From the NCBI GenBank assembly GCA_043798775.1, contig JAZDOL010000034.1:1-24604 (forward strand): a stretch of DNA of 24,604 nucleotides, given 5' to 3'. The DNA is from CAZUEG01 sp043798775 (GTDB lineage Bacteria; Patescibacteriota; Minisyncoccia; Minisyncoccales; GWA2-46-15). Below, piece after piece: positions 22,480-24,604 of this stretch (the stretch's first letter is position 1; each line of letters begins with the position of its first letter). The translations under genes and the position numbers were made by a program. Under the pieces are notes generated by a model. That model saw only the letters and a program-made list of their open reading frames with translations. It did not search any database and had not been told where the DNA came from.

Positions 22480-24251
22480 CGAAAAGAGAGCTTGACCTTA
22501 AAGTACTTCCTCCTGGCGGCGGGTCAAAGACAGGAGGGTTTACCTATATCGAAGTCCTGATTGGCGCATTTTTGATGCTTCTATTTTTTTCAGCGATTTT
22601 TAGCGCTTATCAATTAACCCTACGAGTAATCGGATCGTCACGGGCGCGAATAAACGCGACAATGATTATCAATCAAAAAATAGAAGCGATAAGAAATCTT
22701 CCCTATAACGAGATTGGTGTTGTCGGCGGTTATCCAGAAGGATCTCTTTTGTCGCAAGAACATCTATACCGTAATAATAATAATTATCTAATAGAAACGC
22801 GAGTTGACTTTATAAACGATCCCTTCGACGGGATTATTGGCGATGTTTGTCCCAACGACTATAAACGTGTGTCAATAAGGGCGTCTTGGATAGGACTTAT
22901 TCATGGCGAGGCGGAACTATCAACCGATATTTCGCCAAAGGGGTTATCGCAAGAATGCGCTGAAGTCGGCGGAACGCTGTCGATTGTTACCCTTGATGCG
23001 TCCGGCAATCCTGTTTTGGGGGCAAACGCCACCGTTACGGATATTATTTCCGATATCGGGAAGACCTGCTCTACCGACATAAGTGGCTGTTATTTCGTTC
23101 TCAAGGAAGCCGTTGAACAATACCGAGTAGTGGTTGCTAAACAGGGATACAGTTCAGAGAGAACATATAGCAAGAACGAGGTGGCAACGCCATTGAATCC
23201 TCATCCCACTATTTTCGAGGGGCAGGTTACCAATATCAGTTTTAATATTGACCAAGTTAGTTCGTTCAACGTTCAGACGATGATTCCAGAGAGTGAAAAT
23301 CGTTTTGCCGATGCGTTTTTGGATCAAACGAAAATTTCCCAACTCGATCAAACAATGATTATCGAAAATAAGGCGAAATTAATCAAAAATATCAACGGAG
23401 AATATATGGCTAACGGCAGCGTTATTTCAAACACAGTTACTCCAAACCCATCAACTATTATTTCGTGGAAAGAATTGCAGTTTACGGGTTTCCGTCCAAC
23501 GAATACCGATTTATTCTATCAATTATTTTACTTTAACGGTTCGTCTTGGGTGTTAATTCCCGATGGCGATTTAAGCGGCAATGGCCAAGGGTTTACCGAG
23601 TCAAAAGACATATCGGCTCTTTCGGTTACTAAATACCCCTCGGTAAGAATTAAAGGGGTATTAGCAACAACTGATCCTTCAACGAGCCCTTACATTGATG
23701 ATTGGACCGTTTCGTGGAAAACATCAGAACCATTCGTCATCGGGAATGTTACATTTGGCTTGAGCGGGAATAAAAATATCGGGAAAGATGTTCAGGGAGA
23801 ATTTGTTTATAAGTATTCATCGTTACATGCTTCGAATCCTATCGGTACAATAGACATTGACAACCTGGAATGGGACACTTATACATTTTCCGTTGATAAA
23901 ACTCAAACTGGTCTAGATTTAGTTTCCACTCAACCGTCAATGCCCATTAATTTACTGCCGAATTCCGCCGTTAGCGTTACCTTAAACGTAAAAGCAGAAA
24001 ACAGTTTAACGGTCAATGTCGTCAACGTGAATACCCTAGCGCCAATATTTGGCGCGTCGGTTCGTTTGTATAATGCCACTTTGGGCTACGATAGTACCAA
24101 GCCCACCGATATCAATGGCAATACTCTTTTCCTTCCGTTATCCAATGCCGTTTATACTACGGAGGTTCAAGTTAGTGGCTTTAGTCCGGTAACGCAGACG
24201 GTGACCGTTTATGGTCAAACTGTAAAAACGATTAAATTGAGCGTCCAATAA
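22476..24251 (+). CDS. Large prepilin-like protein with CNA/Ig-like domains (minor pilin or adhesin)
   Basis: A 591-residue protein with a class III-type prepilin leader. Gly21 precedes the cut and FTYIEVLIGAFLMLLFF follows, with Glu26 at +5, as in PilV/PulI-type minor pilins. After about 160 residues of pilin-like head come extra domains. Residues about 164-230 (GGTLSIVTLDASGNPVLGANATV to KQGYSSERTYS) resemble a carboxypeptidase-regulatory or CNA-B beta-sandwich. A discoidin-like or beta-rich middle follows (about 300-410). A second CNA-like unit is at 509-591 (SLTVNVVNVNTLAPIFGASV onward). Minor pilins are normally 150-250 residues, so the added domains suggest a pilus-tip adhesin. It overlaps pilC by 4 nt, and its stop overlaps the next ATG by one base (TAATG). 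Confidence 0.85.
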   Translation: MTKRELDLKVLPPGGGSKTGGFTYIEVLIGAFLMLLFFSAIFSAYQLTLRVIGSSRARINATMIINQKIEAIRNLPYNEIGVVGGYPEGSLLSQEHLYRNNNNYLIETRVDFINDPFDGIIGDVCPNDYKRVSIRASWIGLIHGEAELSTDISPKGLSQECAEVGGTLSIVTLDASGNPVLGANATVTDIISDIGKTCSTDISGCYFVLKEAVEQYRVVVAKQGYSSERTYSKNEVATPLNPHPTIFEGQVTNISFNIDQVSSFNVQTMIPESENRFADAFLDQTKISQLDQTMIIENKAKLIKNINGEYMANGSVISNTVTPNPSTIISWKELQFTGFRPTNTDLFYQLFYFNGSSWVLIPDGDLSGNGQGFTESKDISALSVTKYPSVRIKGVLATTDPSTSPYIDDWTVSWKTSEPFVIGNVTFGLSGNKNIGKDVQGEFVYKYSSLHASNPIGTIDIDNLEWDTYTFSVDKTQTGLDLVSTQPSMPINLLPNSAVSVTLNVKAENSLTVNVVNVNTLAPIFGASVRLYNATLGYDSTKPTDINGNTLFLPLSNAVYTTEVQVSGFSPVTQTVTVYGQTVKTIKLSVQ

Positions 24252-24604
24252 TGAGCAGGACAAAAAGAATGAAAATAAAGACGACTTGTCGTACTATTCA
24301 TCATCAGCTAGCGGATTCTGGTTTTACGCTGATTGAAACCATCCTAACGATCGTTGTATTTATTATTATTGTTGTTGCTTTGTTCTCGGCAATTGTTCGT
24401 GGCTTAGATATTTATCGTTTTTCTACCGAACAAGCGTATGCTGTGGATGAAGCGCGAAGAGGGATTGAGGTGATGGTTAAAGAAATCAGAAGCGCTCGAC
24501 CCGGTGATGACGGATCTTATGTAATCAAAAAAGCGAACGATTTCGAATTTATCTTTTTTGCCGATATTGATGGGGACTCTCAAGCAGAGCAAGTAAGGTA
24601 TTAC
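24251..24604 (+). CDS. Prepilin-like protein, PilW/GspJ type (partial, runs off the window)
   Basis: An open frame of 118 codons with no stop before the window edge. The prepilin motif is ADSG followed by FTLIETILTIVVFIII, with cleavage after Gly24 and Glu29 at +5. After the helix come the helical YRFSTEQAYAVDEARRGIEVMVKEIRSARPG and then IKKANDFEFIFFADIDGD. This pattern (EARRG, then FxFxxDxDGDG-like) is typical of PilW/GspJ-type minor pilins. It starts on the ATG that overlaps the previous stop; an ATG at 24269 is an alternative. It is the third pilus structural gene of the operon, which presumably continues to the right. Confidence 0.85.
   Translation, partial: MSRTKRMKIKTTCRTIHHQLADSGFTLIETILTIVVFIIIVVALFSAIVRGLDIYRFSTEQAYAVDEARRGIEVMVKEIRSARPGDDGSYVIKKANDFEFIFFADIDGDSQAEQVRYY

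Overview
The window looks like a stretch of a Candidate Phyla Radiation (Patescibacteria) genome, probably of the Parcubacteria type. This is inferred from gene content and style, not from a marker-gene search. The clues are a four-domain S1 protein, a gyrA gene behind an MBL-fold relative, tandem VirB2-like T4SS pilins, a compact valS, a minimal type IV pilus cluster, almost no Shine-Dalgarno sequences, several TTG starts, and hairpin-rich repeats between genes.

Layout. Positions 207-1277 (-) hold rpsA, with a good promoter and a terminator hairpin. Positions 1486-6496 (+) hold a three-gene set: an MBL-fold protein that has lost its metal ligands, a small one-helix membrane protein, and gyrA. 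gyrA is interrupted in frame by a 527-residue intein just upstream of the catalytic tyrosine. The intein carries an HNH homing endonuclease and about 13 tryptophan-centred repeats. Positions 6669-8222 (+) hold a SAM methyltransferase and two T4SS-type pilins, closed by a strong terminator. A tRNA-Leu(UAG) and a 430-nt hairpin-rich non-coding stretch follow. Positions 8832-11926 (+) hold two GT-C membrane glycosyltransferases, the second of the protein O-mannosyltransferase type. Positions 11974-15523 (-) hold valS, a PrsW-like protease and an Hsp20 chaperone, ending at a terminator. Positions 15678-17589 (-) hold a type II restriction-modification pair: a DNA methyltransferase with a SNase-like C-terminal domain and an MjaI-family endonuclease. 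A degenerate 32-nt tandem repeat and a tRNA-Pro(UGG) lie upstream of this pair. Positions 18056-24604 (+) hold a histidine kinase, a receiver-only response regulator, pilB, pilC, a large prepilin-like protein with Ig/CNA-like domains, and a second prepilin-like gene cut by the window edge.

How the genes work together. Much of the window concerns the cell surface: T4SS-like pilins, O-glycosylation of exported proteins, and a type IV pilus with a modular minor pilin that could act in adhesion. A two-component pair sits directly upstream of the pilus genes and may control them. The rest is information processing (S1, GyrA, ValRS, two tRNAs), protein quality control (PrsW-like, Hsp20) and selfish or defence DNA (intein, R-M system). 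The most unusual items are the HNH and W-repeat intein at a GyrA site different from the mycobacterial one, the methyltransferase with a catalytically degenerate SNase-like tail, and a dispersed hairpin element next to both tRNA genes.
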